A DNA stretch of 64,000 bases from Methylobacterium soli (GCF_008806385.1 NZ_VZZK01000024.1:1-64000); one strand, 5' to 3'. Positions 15,684 to 23,680 are shown, counted from the stretch's first letter. A program made the numbers and translations. Notes: generated by a model from the sequence alone, not told the origin.

Positions 15684-16700
15684 ATGTCCACCTCTCTCGC
15701 GCCCGAGGCGGCCCCCGCCGCCGCGCGGAAGGGCCGCTTCAAGGCCCGCTTCGCCTACCTGCCCGTCGGCCTGTTCGGGGCCGTGATGGGCCTTGCCGGC
15801 CTCAGCGCCGCCTGGCGCCTCGCCGCCGCGCGCTACGGCGTCCCGGGCCTCGTCGCCGACCTGATCGGCTGGGGGGCGCTCGTGGCCTTCGCGGCGATGG
15901 CCGCCGCCTACGCCGTCAAGGCCGTGAGCGCGCCGGGCGCCGTGCGGGCCGAGTTCAGTCATCCGATCGCCGGCAACCTGTTCGGCACCCTGCTGATCAG
16001 CCTGCTGCTCCTGCCGCTCGTGCTCGTGCGCCTCAGCCCGGTCCTGGCCGAGGCGTTCTGGATCCTCGGCGCGGCCGGGATGGTGGTGTTCGCCTTCGTC
16101 ATCGTCAGCCGCTGGATGGGCAGCCGCCAGCAGGTCGCCCACGCCACCCCGGCCTGGATCGTGCCGGTGGTCGGCCTCCTCGACGTGCCCCTGGCGGTGC
16201 CGGCCCTCGGCCTGCCCCACACCCACGGCATCACGGTGTTCGCGCTGGCGACCGGCCTGTTCTTCGCGCTGCCGCTCTTCACCCTGATCTTCGCGCGCCT
16301 GCTGTTCGAGGAGCCCCTGCCGGCACCCCTGCGGCCGACCCTCATGATCCTGGTGGCGCCGTTCGCGGTGGGCTTCTCGAGCTACGTCGCCGTCACGGGC
16401 CATGTCGACGCCTTCGCGGAGGGGCTGTTCCTCGTCTCGCTCTTCGTCCTCGCGGTGCTGGTCGGGCAATTGCGCGGCCTCGTGGCCGCCTGCCCGTTCC
16501 GGGTCTCGTGGTGGGCCGTCAGCTTCCCCCTCGCGGCGAGCGCCGGGGCGGCCCTGCGCTACGCGCCCTACGCGCAATCGGGCCTCGCCGACGCCCTGGC
16601 GATCGGCCTCCTGGCCTTCGCGACCCTGGTGATCGCCGGCCTCTCCGCCCGCACGCTCCTGGGCATCGCCCGCGGCGAGCTGCAGGCCTTGAGCAGCTGA
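15684..16700 (+). CDS. TDT-family transporter / SLAC1-like anion channel (TehA type)
   Basis: A 338-residue inner-membrane protein with about ten transmembrane helices. Typical elements are the opening RFAYLPVGLFGAVMGLAGLS, the GNLFGTLLISLLLLPLVL segment, and VSWWAVSFPLAASAGAAL near the end. Relatives transport dicarboxylates or tellurite-related ions or act as anion channels. The start ATG at 15684 follows CGGAGGATGCGTG. Substrate is not deducible. Confidence 0.87.
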   Translation: MSTSLAPEAAPAAARKGRFKARFAYLPVGLFGAVMGLAGLSAAWRLAAARYGVPGLVADLIGWGALVAFAAMAAAYAVKAVSAPGAVRAEFSHPIAGNLFGTLLISLLLLPLVLVRLSPVLAEAFWILGAAGMVVFAFVIVSRWMGSRQQVAHATPAWIVPVVGLLDVPLAVPALGLPHTHGITVFALATGLFFALPLFTLIFARLLFEEPLPAPLRPTLMILVAPFAVGFSSYVAVTGHVDAFAEGLFLVSLFVLAVLVGQLRGLVAACPFRVSWWAVSFPLAASAGAALRYAPYAQSGLADALAIGLLAFATLVIAGLSARTLLGIARGELQALSS

Positions 16701-16716
16701 GGCGGCCTCTCCGAAG

Positions 16717-16886
16717 AGGTCGCATCCCTCACCCCAACCCTCTCCCGGACGGGAGAGGGGGCCCGTCGCGCCAACAGCGTTCCATCCTGAAACGCAGTCC
16801 CCGCGTCGCTGCCGATCGCGCACCCCACCTCTCCCGTCCGGGAGAGGTCGAGTCGGCGAAAGCCGACCGGGTGAGGGGTGCGACCT
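16717..16886. repeat. 170-bp palindromic intergenic element
   Basis: Terminal inverted repeats of 17 bp (16717-16733 and 16870-16886) match at 16 of 17 positions. Inside are two more palindromes: CTCTCCCG-GA-CGGGAGAG near 16740 and CCTCTCCCG-TC-CGGGAGAGG near 16828, and a GTCGGC-GAAA-GCCGAC hairpin near 16850. No open frame is carried. This nested structure resembles REP/BIME-type or MITE-like elements with the CTCACCCC...CTCTCCC phrase seen in many Proteobacteria. Confidence 0.7.
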
Positions 16887-17339
16887 GTCCGGATAACGCT
16901 CGCCCCGGCCCGAGAGAGAACGCCCGTCGCGAAACGGATTCCCACTTCCCGATCTCACTTTGTTCTTGACAAAATTCCTAGATCCTGCTTTGAATGCACC
17001 CACTCGCCGCCCGGTGGTGAGGTGCCCCGATGGACCGGATGGGGCGCTGCGGGCGGGGAGACGGTGCCCGCGTCGGTGGTCCGGTTTCGCCATCGCCCCG
17101 GGCGGCGCGTGAGGACGCAGGGTGTCGTGGGCGGGTAGGCGCGGCGCGCCGGACTCGGGACCTGGGGCACTCACAGACCATCGACCGGTCCGCCCACTAG
17201 GAGGCGGATGTGGGGCTACGGGCCCGGATAAGTCGGCCGCCCGCGCGTCGAGCGCGGGAGGAGGGCTGCCTTGAGTCGAAGTCCGCGACGCCGAGGAAGA
17301 CACCGTGACGCGAGGAGCGGGCGGCCCGGGAGGGCGGCC
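16887..17339. other. gene-free stretch upstream of thrS
   Basis: Part of a 913-base region without a supported gene. A lower-G+C patch (16950-17000) contains TTGACA at about 16968, a good -35 match, but no gene follows it closely. The rest is G+C-rich with short repeated phrases such as GGGCGGCCCG twice near 17320. A minus-strand frame of 71 codons (16955-17170) has a composition I would not call coding. Confidence 0.35.
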
Positions 17340-17398
17340 CGCGGGACGCCGGGGAACCGGCAACACCAAAACAATCAGTGGTTCCGCGGCGTCCCGCG
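17340..17398. repeat. 19-bp-arm inverted repeat in the thrS upstream region
   Basis: Arms 17340-17358 and 17380-17398 pair at 18 of 19 positions around a 21-base loop that is distinctly A+T-rich (CACCAAAACAATCAGT). It lies about 215 bases before the thrS start. In RNA it would be a very stable hairpin on either strand. It could be a leader structure, a transcript end or a mobile-element scar. Confidence 0.65.
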
Positions 17399-17458
17399 TC
17401 CACCCGCATCGCCCCTTGAGCCCCGCGCCGATCCGGCGGCGGGCGGCCTTGGCGCGTC

Positions 17459-17494
17459 CCCGTGCTCCTTCCCGTGTTCCTTCCCGTGTTCCTT
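17459..17494. repeat. 12-bp tandem repeat
   Basis: Three consecutive copies of CCCGTGTTCCTT; the first has one change (CCCGTGCTCCTT). It lies in the thrS upstream region and is not within a supported gene. Confidence 0.7.
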
Positions 17495-17613
17495 CCCGAA
17501 CGGAATCGGTCTAAACGGCCCGGCGCCGCCGGGCGCTCCGCGCGCCCCGGTTCCAGCCCCATCCCCGCTTACCTGCCTCGTTCGCAGGAGTGAGCCTCAC
17601 GGAGAGCCTGCCG

Positions 17614-19641
17614 ATGCCCATCCTGACCTTCCCCGACGGCAACACCCGCGCCTATGACGACGCGGTGACCGGCCGCAGCGTCGTCGAGGGCATCGCCAAG
17701 TCGCTGGCCAAGCGCACCGTCGCGATGGCGCTCAACGGCAGCGTCCACGACCTCGACGACACGATCGCGCGGGATGCCCGCATCGAGTTCCTGGGCCGCG
17801 ACGATCCCCGCGCGCTGGAGCTGATCCGCCACGATTGCGCGCATGTGCTGGCCGAGGCCGTGCAGGCGCTCTGGCCGCAGACGCAGGTCACGATCGGCCC
17901 GGTGGTCGAGAACGGCTTCTACTACGACTTCGCCCGCGACGAGCCCTTCACCCCGGAGGACTTCCCGAAGATCGAGGCGAAGATGCGCGAGATCATCGCG
18001 CGCGACGCGCCCTTCACCCGCGAGGTCTGGACCCGCGCCGACGTGCGCCAGCTCTTCTCCGACAAGGGCGAGGCCTACAAGGTCGAGCTCGTCGACGCGA
18101 TTCCCCCGGGCGAGGACCTGAAGATCTACCGCCAGGGCGACTGGTTCGACCTCTGCCGCGGCCCCCACATGACCTCGACCGGCAAGGTCGGCACCGCCTT
18201 CAAGCTGATGAAGGTGGCGGGCGCCTATTGGCGGGGTGATTCCAACAACCCGATGCTGACCCGCATCTACGGCACCGCCTGGGCGACGAAAGAGGATCTC
18301 GACGCCTACCTGCACCGGCTGGAGGAGGCGGAGCGCCGCGACCACCGGCGCCTCGGCCGCGAGATGGACCTGTTCCACTTCCAGGAGGAGGGGCCGGGCG
18401 TCGTGTTCTGGCACGCCAAGGGCTGGACCGTGTTCCAGGAGCTGATCGCCTATATGCGCCGGCGCCTGAAGGGCGATTATGCCGAGGTGAACGCCCCCCA
18501 GATCCTCGACAAGTCCCTGTGGGAGACCTCCGGCCACTGGGGCTGGTACCGCGAGAACATGTTCGCGGCCCAATCCGCCGGCGAGGAGGCCGAGGACAAG
18601 CGCTGGTTCGCCCTGAAGCCGATGAACTGCCCCGGCCACGTCCAGATCTTCAAGCACGGGCTGAAATCCTACCGCGACCTGCCGCTGCGCATGGCGGAAT
18701 TCGGGGTGGTGCACCGCTACGAGCCGTCGGGCGCCATGCACGGGCTGATGCGGGTGCGCGGCTTCACCCAGGACGACGCGCATATCTTCTGCACCGAGGA
18801 CCAGCTCGCCGCCGAGTGCCTGAAGATCAACGACCTGATCCTCTCGACCTACGCCGATTTCGGCTTCGAGGAGATCCTGGTGAAGCTCTCGACGCGCCCC
18901 GAGAAGCGCGTCGGCTCGGACGCGCTCTGGGACCATGCCGAGGACGTGATGACCCGGGTGCTGGCCCAGATCGAGGAGCAATCGGGCGGGCGCATCAAGA
19001 CCGCCGTGAACCCGGGCGAGGGCGCCTTCTACGGGCCGAAATTCGAGTACGTGCTGCGCGACGCCATCGGCCGCGACTGGCAATGCGGCACCACGCAGGT
19101 GGATTTCAACCTGCCCGAGCGATTCGGGGCCTTCTACGTCGATGCCGACAGCCAGAAGAAGCCGCCCGTGATGGTCCACCGCGCCATCTGCGGCTCGATG
19201 GAGCGCTTCACCGGCATCCTGATCGAGCATTTCGCCGGGCATTTCCCGCTCTGGCTCGCCCCCGTGCAGGTGGTGGTCGCCACCATCACGAGCGACGCGG
19301 ATGATTACGCCCGCGATGTCATCGCGGCGGCGAACCGGGCCGGCCTGCGGGTCGAGGCGGACCTGCGCAACGAGAAGATCAACTACAAGGTCCGCGAGCA
19401 CTCCCTCGCCAAGGTGCCGGTGATGCTCGTGGTCGGCCGCAAGGAGGGCGAGGAGCGCACCGTCTCGATCCGCCGCCTCGGCAGCCAGCAGACCCGCACG
19501 CTGCCCCTGACCGAGGCGCTCGCCGCCCTGAGCCAGGAGGCGACCTCGCCGGACATCGCCCGCGCGCAGGCCGTGGCCGAGACCGTGCCGACGAGCGAGG
19601 CGGTGCTCGACGGCCATCACGAGGTTCACCCGGCGCCGTAG
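17614..19641 (+). CDS. thrS: threonyl-tRNA synthetase
   Basis: Charges tRNA-Thr. Domain order: TGS (residues about 1-62, ILTFPDGNTRAYDDAV), the editing domain with HDCAHVLAEA and the DLCRGPHM phrase (about 70-230), the class II catalytic core with MNCPGHVQIFK, HRYEPSGAMHGLMRVRGFTQDDAHIF (in two parts) and HRAICGSMERFTGILIEHF, and the anticodon-binding domain with VREHSLAKVPVMLVVGRKE. ATG 17614 gives the usual MPILTFPDG start. A GTG at 17590 with an AGGAG close upstream is an alternative adding eight residues. A 16-bp hairpin follows the gene. Confidence 0.96.
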   Translation: MPILTFPDGNTRAYDDAVTGRSVVEGIAKSLAKRTVAMALNGSVHDLDDTIARDARIEFLGRDDPRALELIRHDCAHVLAEAVQALWPQTQVTIGPVVENGFYYDFARDEPFTPEDFPKIEAKMREIIARDAPFTREVWTRADVRQLFSDKGEAYKVELVDAIPPGEDLKIYRQGDWFDLCRGPHMTSTGKVGTAFKLMKVAGAYWRGDSNNPMLTRIYGTAWATKEDLDAYLHRLEEAERRDHRRLGREMDLFHFQEEGPGVVFWHAKGWTVFQELIAYMRRRLKGDYAEVNAPQILDKSLWETSGHWGWYRENMFAAQSAGEEAEDKRWFALKPMNCPGHVQIFKHGLKSYRDLPLRMAEFGVVHRYEPSGAMHGLMRVRGFTQDDAHIFCTEDQLAAECLKINDLILSTYADFGFEEILVKLSTRPEKRVGSDALWDHAEDVMTRVLAQIEEQSGGRIKTAVNPGEGAFYGPKFEYVLRDAIGRDWQCGTTQVDFNLPERFGAFYVDADSQKKPPVMVHRAICGSMERFTGILIEHFAGHFPLWLAPVQVVVATITSDADDYARDVIAAANRAGLRVEADLRNEKINYKVREHSLAKVPVMLVVGRKEGEERTVSIRRLGSQQTRTLPLTEALAALSQEATSPDIARAQAVAETVPTSEAVLDGHHEVHPAP

Positions 19642-19670
19642 GGCGTCGGGTCAGGCCACGATGCATCCTC

Positions 19671-19706
19671 GCTCCGACCGCACACGCGATCGTGTGCGGT
19701 CGGAGC
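19671..19706 (+). terminator. 16-bp perfect hairpin after thrS
   Basis: Arms 19671-19686 and 19691-19706 are perfectly complementary (GCTCCGACCGCACACG) with the tetraloop CGAT. It starts 30 bases after the thrS stop. No T-tract follows, but its strength and place make it the likely transcript end. Confidence 0.65.
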
Positions 19707-19797
19707 GCGCGGGGGCTCGGGGCCTCGGGCCAAGGTCAGGGGCCGGGCCCGCTCCTGCGACGGGCCGGGCGCCCGACGCCGGGCCAGCACCCGGATC

Positions 19798-20031
19798 CCG
19801 AACAATCCCGAAGACTTCAGCTCTGATCGCTTCCCTGATCTTTCTGCCTCCCTGAAAGCTCGTGTTGAATTTTTCGGATGCTCCTCTGACTATAAAGACA
19901 GCAAAAAACGGCTCAAAATTTCAGATATTGACTTCGTAAGTGCCATGAATCTCGATAAAATTCGTGATGGCGGGGCATTTCATCGCTCAAGTTATCAGAA
20001 CACGGCGTTCGGCGTCTCTTTCATGATTTGA
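19798..20031 (+). pseudogene. 5'-truncated low-G+C reading frame (possible foreign gene remnant)
   Basis: From about 19798 to the TGA at 20029-20031 one frame stays open for roughly 77 codons while the other two plus-strand frames are full of stops. The region is visibly A+T-richer than all neighbours. The translation has a natural-looking composition, for example RFPDLSASLKARVEFFGCSS and MNLDKIRDGGAFHRSSYQN. No ATG, GTG or TTG occurs in frame before the ATG at 19945, which would leave only 28 codons. The best reading is the 3' end of a gene whose start was lost; a 28-residue peptide from 19945 is the alternative. I do not recognise the protein. Confidence 0.4.
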
Positions 20032-20086
20032 GGCTGCGTCTATCATCTGGTCCGGAGCCGCTGCGGCGCCCGGAGGGACAGACGGG

Positions 20087-21586
20087 ATGCGCACGAGCAG
20101 CTACGTGATCTACGTCGATCTTCCGACGAACCGGGAGGAGATGCTGCTCATCCACGGCTATACCGGAGCCTTCGACCGGGTCAGCCGCCGCGTCTCGGGC
20201 TTCCTGCGCCGGAACGAGGCCGGCCACGTGCCCAAGCCGCTTCACGGCGACTGGTCCGATCACGATGCCGGCTTCCCCGAGACCGAGCCCCCGGACGCCG
20301 AGACGGTCGCGCGGCTGCGGGAGCGGGGCTACCTCACCGACCTGAGCGTCGAGGCCGAGGAGCGCTTCCTCGTCGAGAACCTCGACCGCTGGCACCTGGC
20401 CCGCGCGATGAGCGCGCCGCAATTCATCTTCATGCCGACCTACGACTGCAACCTGAGATGCGGCTACTGCTTCCAGGACGGGATGCGCACCGACGGCTCG
20501 CGCCGGCACCTCCTGGCGACCATGGGGCGCGACGTGGTCGACCGAATCTTCGCCGCGATGCCGCGGATCGAGGCGCTGCACGGGGTGAACCCGGACCGGC
20601 GCCCCGTCCGCAGCATCGGCTTCTTCGGCGGCGAACCGCTGCTGGCACGCTGCCGCGACACCATCGCGCACATCATCAAGCGGGCCAAGGCCGAGGGCGA
20701 CAACAGCTTCTGGGCGGTCACCAACGCGACCGAGCTCGACGCCTACGCCGATCTCCTCGGCCCCGAGGGGATCAGCGTTCTGCAGATCACCCTCGACGGC
20801 CCCGAAGCGGAGCACGACCGGCGCCGGATCTACCCCGACGGAACCGGCTCCTTCGCCCGGATCGCCCGGAACCTGCATCTCGCCCTGGAGCGGGGCGCGC
20901 AGGTCCAGGTTCGGGTCAATGTCGACCGCGGCAACCTCGCGGACCTGCCGGCGGTCGCCCGGACCATCCTGCGGGAGGGCTGGGACGAATCCCCCGCCTT
21001 CTCGGCCTACGCGGCCGTGATCCACCCGTCCTCGACCGCCATCGAGCCGACCACCACGCTGAGCACCTGGGACCTGCGCAAGGAGCTGGAGCGGATGCGC
21101 GCGGAGGATGCCGACATGCGGGTCTTCACGCTGCCCGACGCGCGGATGCAGCAGAACCTGCACAACATCCTGCTCAACCGCCTCAACCCGGCGCCGTTCA
21201 TGAAGAGCGCGTTCTGCTCGGCGCACGACAAGATGTACATCTTCGACGCCTTCGCGGACATCTATGCCTGCTGGGAGCGCACGGGCGATGCCAAGATCCG
21301 CATCGGCTCGATCTCACCCGAGGGCGCGATCACCTCGAACGGGCCGATGCTCAAGCAGTGGCGGACGCGCTCGGCCGCCTCGAACCCGGTCTGCGCGCGC
21401 TGCCGCTACGTGCTGCATTGCGGCGGCGGCTGCGCGGTCCTGGCCGAGGCGAAGCACGGGCGCTTCTTCGGCAATCACTGCGACGCGTTCGGACAACGGT
21501 TCCGGGCCAGCGCGGCGGGCGCCTACACGGCGCTGCTGTCCGGCCAGGACCTGACGCAGGCCCGGGCGGCCGTCTGCGATCAGTAG
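20087..21586 (+). CDS. radical SAM/SPASM peptide maturase
   Basis: A 499-residue enzyme expected to cross-link or otherwise modify the repeat peptide encoded next door. Residues 1-115 form an N-terminal region like those of peptide maturases (MLLIHGYTGAFDRVSRRV), which may bind the substrate. The radical SAM cluster motif is CNLRCGYC (C121, C125, C128), then the GGEPL motif in GFFGGEPLLARC. The SPASM region has C377, C395, then C436-X2-C439-X5-C445-X3-C449 and C465, the ligand pattern for two auxiliary 4Fe-4S clusters. The precursor gene starts 49 bases later. It is isolated from other biosynthetic or transport genes and preceded by an A+T-rich stretch. The chemistry is not known. Confidence 0.92.
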   Translation: MRTSSYVIYVDLPTNREEMLLIHGYTGAFDRVSRRVSGFLRRNEAGHVPKPLHGDWSDHDAGFPETEPPDAETVARLRERGYLTDLSVEAEERFLVENLDRWHLARAMSAPQFIFMPTYDCNLRCGYCFQDGMRTDGSRRHLLATMGRDVVDRIFAAMPRIEALHGVNPDRRPVRSIGFFGGEPLLARCRDTIAHIIKRAKAEGDNSFWAVTNATELDAYADLLGPEGISVLQITLDGPEAEHDRRRIYPDGTGSFARIARNLHLALERGAQVQVRVNVDRGNLADLPAVARTILREGWDESPAFSAYAAVIHPSSTAIEPTTTLSTWDLRKELERMRAEDADMRVFTLPDARMQQNLHNILLNRLNPAPFMKSAFCSAHDKMYIFDAFADIYACWERTGDAKIRIGSISPEGAITSNGPMLKQWRTRSAASNPVCARCRYVLHCGGGCAVLAEAKHGRFFGNHCDAFGQRFRASAAGAYTALLSGQDLTQARAAVCDQ

Positions 21587-21635
21587 GGCGTCGCCGCCCG
21601 CCCGGCCTCCCGCCTCACCACCGAAGGACCCCACC

Positions 21636-21974
21636 ATGGGCTGCATCGTCAACTGGGATTCCAAGAACCCGCCGCCGCTCCAGACCGTCCCGCTCGCGGC
21701 GAATGGCTGCATCATCAACTGGCTCAAGGCGGATGCCGACATGGCGAGCGCCAATGCCACGGGGTGCATCATCGATTGGGATGCGCAGACGGACATCGCG
21801 GCCGAGCTCACCCAGGCGAAGGGGGGCTGCATCATCGACTGGGACGCGAAGACGGATCTCACCGCGCTGAGCGCCACCGCGCCGAGCGCCAATGGCTGCA
21901 TCGTCAACTGGATGGGCGTGAGCGAAGGCGATCTCCGCAACGCCGTTCAGGGCGGCTGCATCATCAACTGGTGA
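21636..21974 (+). CDS. leaderless six-repeat RiPP precursor (GCI[IV][ND]W repeats)
   Basis: A 112-residue protein made of six copies of the hexapeptide GCI[IV][ND]W. The cysteines are at 3, 25, 44, 65, 88 and 108, spaced 19-23 residues apart. The order of motifs is GCIVNW, GCIINW, GCIIDW, GCIIDW, GCIVNW, GCIINW. The first begins at residue 2 and the last ends exactly at the C-terminus. Spacers are polar or acidic with Ala, Asp and Asn. There are no other cysteines or tryptophans. It follows a radical SAM/SPASM gene and has AAGGA seven bases before the ATG. The invariant Cys, Asn/Asp and Trp are the likely modification sites. There is no N-terminal leader, so recognition must use the spacers or the motif itself. 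Confidence 0.88.
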   Translation: MGCIVNWDSKNPPPLQTVPLAANGCIINWLKADADMASANATGCIIDWDAQTDIAAELTQAKGGCIIDWDAKTDLTALSATAPSANGCIVNWMGVSEGDLRNAVQGGCIINW

Positions 21975-21981
21975 TCGCGGG

Positions 21982-22027
21982 GGCCGCCGCGCGGCGGCCA
22001 CGGCGATGGCCGGCTCAGCCGGCCATC
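21982..22027. terminator. two hairpins between the precursor gene and the convergent MocR gene
   Basis: The first is a palindrome GGCCGCCGC/GCGGCGGCC (21982-21999), eight bases after the precursor stop. The second is GATGGCCGG-CTCAG-CCGGCCATC (22005-22027), whose loop carries the stop codon of the minus-strand MocR gene. Together they form a plausible bidirectional transcript end. Confidence 0.55.
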
Positions 22028-23412
22028 GCCCGTTCCAGCACCTCGAACACCCGGGCGTCGCCGCATTGGGCGACGTTGAAGCGGAGGCGGTCGGTGGCGG
22101 CCTGGCCGGGGCTGAAGACGGGGCCGGGCGCCAGCACCACGCCCTCGGCCAGCGCCCGCCGGGCGATCTCGGCGGCGTCGAGGCCCTGAGGCAGGCGCGC
22201 CCACAGGAACATGCCGGCGGCGGGCACGAGGGGCACGTCGAGGCCGGCGCCCGCGAGGCGGCGCACCACCCGGCCCCGCGCCTCGGCGAGGCGGCCCCGC
22301 ATTCCGTCGAGGTAGCGCCGGTACGACCCGTCGCTGAGCGTCCGGTGGACCAGGGCGGCGGCGAGATGGCCGCTGCCGAGGCTGACCGCGAGCTTGAGGT
22401 CGACGAGGCGCTCGACCCAGTCCGGCCGCAGCGCGATCACCCCGATGCGGGCCGCCGCCGACAGGGTCTTGGAGAAGCCCCCGATATGGATGACCCGCTC
22501 GAGCCCGTCGAAGCCGGCGAGCCGCGGCCCCGGTTCCGGCTCGAAATCGGCGTAGATGTCGTCCTCGACGATGAGGGTGTCGTGGGCTTCCGCGAGCCGC
22601 AGCACCCGGTGGACGGTGGCCGGGCTCACGCTCGCGCCGGTCGGGTTGTGGAGGCCGGAATTGGTCAGGTAGAAGCGCGGCCGGTGCTCCGTGAGCGCGG
22701 CGGCCAGGGCCGTCAGGTCCGGCCCACTCGCCCCGAAGGGCACGCCCACGACCCGCACCCGATGGGCCCGCAACAGGGCGTGAAAGTTGAAGTAGCAGGG
22801 GTCGTCGACCAGCACCGCGTCGCCCGGCTCCACCAGGAAGCGGCAGATCAGGTCGAGGGCCTGCGTCGCCGAATCGGTCAGCACGATCGCGTCGGGATGG
22901 GCCGGGATGCCCCGCTCCGCCAGGCGCCGGGCGAGGAGCTGGCGCAGGGGCGGGTGGCCGAGCGGCACGTCGTAGCAGCCGACGGTCTGGTCCGTATCGC
23001 GGGCGAGCTGGCGCAGCGCCCGGCGCAGGCCCTCGTCCGGCATCCAGTGCGGCGGCATCCAGCCGCAACCGGGCTTGAGCATCGCGGGGCCGGCCTCCAG
23101 CGATTGCCGGGCGATCCAGAGGGGGTCCACCGCCCGGTCGAGGCGCGGCCCGATCGCCGCGAGGCTGAGCGGCTCGGCCCGCCCGGCGACGTAGAAGCCC
23201 GAGCCCGGGCGGGACACGATCGCGCCCTCGGCGCCGAGCCGCTCATAGGCCTCGACCACGGTGGATTTCGAGACCCCCATCGTGTCCGCGAAGGCCCGGA
23301 TCGAGGGCAGGCGCGCACCGGGGCCGAGCGTTCGCCCGGCGATCCGCGCCTCGATCGCCGCCATCACGCTGCCGACCCGGCTGAGGCCGGGATCGAGGGC
23401 CGTATCCGCCAT
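22015..23412 (-). CDS. MocR-type GntR/aminotransferase transcriptional regulator
   Basis: A 465-residue fusion. Residues about 12-78 are a GntR winged helix (LGPGARLPSIRAFADTMGVS, VVEAYERLGAEG). Residues about 100-460 are a fold type I PLP domain with the catalytic lysine K315 in HIGGFSKTLSA, the NPTGA motif, and VEDDIYADF. MocR proteins use PLP with an amino compound to sense metabolites such as PLP itself, GABA or taurine. It is divergent from a small membrane protein and an EamA transporter, which are the likely targets. It is convergent with the peptide maturation genes and probably unrelated to them. Confidence 0.92.
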   Translation of the reverse strand: MADTALDPGLSRVGSVMAAIEARIAGRTLGPGARLPSIRAFADTMGVSKSTVVEAYERLGAEGAIVSRPGSGFYVAGRAEPLSLAAIGPRLDRAVDPLWIARQSLEAGPAMLKPGCGWMPPHWMPDEGLRRALRQLARDTDQTVGCYDVPLGHPPLRQLLARRLAERGIPAHPDAIVLTDSATQALDLICRFLVEPGDAVLVDDPCYFNFHALLRAHRVRVVGVPFGASGPDLTALAAALTEHRPRFYLTNSGLHNPTGASVSPATVHRVLRLAEAHDTLIVEDDIYADFEPEPGPRLAGFDGLERVIHIGGFSKTLSAAARIGVIALRPDWVERLVDLKLAVSLGSGHLAAALVHRTLSDGSYRRYLDGMRGRLAEARGRVVRRLAGAGLDVPLVPAAGMFLWARLPQGLDAAEIARRALAEGVVLAPGPVFSPGQAATDRLRFNVAQCGDARVFEVLERAMAG

Positions 23413-23518
23413 CCGTACTGCTCGTCATTCAGGACAGTTCCGGGAAATCGTACCGGATCCGTCCCTGTCGCGCTAGCCGCCGCCCCGGCATGGTCGCGGC
23501 TCGGACACGGAGGCAGCG

Positions 23519-23680
23519 ATGTCGGGGTTCTGCGAACACATGGACGAGGCCCGGGAGCGGGGCGCGAGAGCCCCGGATCGGGCGCCGGGGGCGGGCTGGA
23601 TCGCCCGGCGCCTCGGGGATGCGGCCATCGTGGCGGGCGCGCTGGCGCTGGCCTTCATCCTCATCGCCGTCGGCGCGTGA
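23519..23680 (+). CDS. 53-residue small membrane protein
   Basis: Starts at ATG 23519 behind an ideal GGAGG, and ends in TGA 23678-23680, overlapping the GTG of the transporter gene (GTGA). The N-terminal half is polar (MSGFCEHMDEARERGARAPD). The C-terminal half is one transmembrane helix (AAIVAGALALAFILIAVGA). Good ribosome-binding site, overlap with the next gene and a clean membrane segment support it as real. It may be an accessory subunit of the transporter; no homologue is recognised. Confidence 0.6.
   Translation: MSGFCEHMDEARERGARAPDRAPGAGWIARRLGDAAIVAGALALAFILIAVGA

Noticed and set aside
16955..17170. Small minus-strand gene of 71 codons before thrS
   Set aside because: The translation is Pro/Arg/Thr-rich without a fold-like pattern, there is no ribosome-binding site, and an overlapping frame gives a similar-looking product.
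19928..19957. Promoter TTGACT-N18-TCGATA for the RiPP operon
   Set aside because: It is plausible but overlaps what looks like a truncated reading frame, and A+T-rich sequence gives such matches easily. Not listed as a feature.
22015..23412. MocR as regulator of the RiPP genes
   Set aside because: It is convergent with the RiPP unit and divergent from the EamA transporter, so the transporter is the more natural target.
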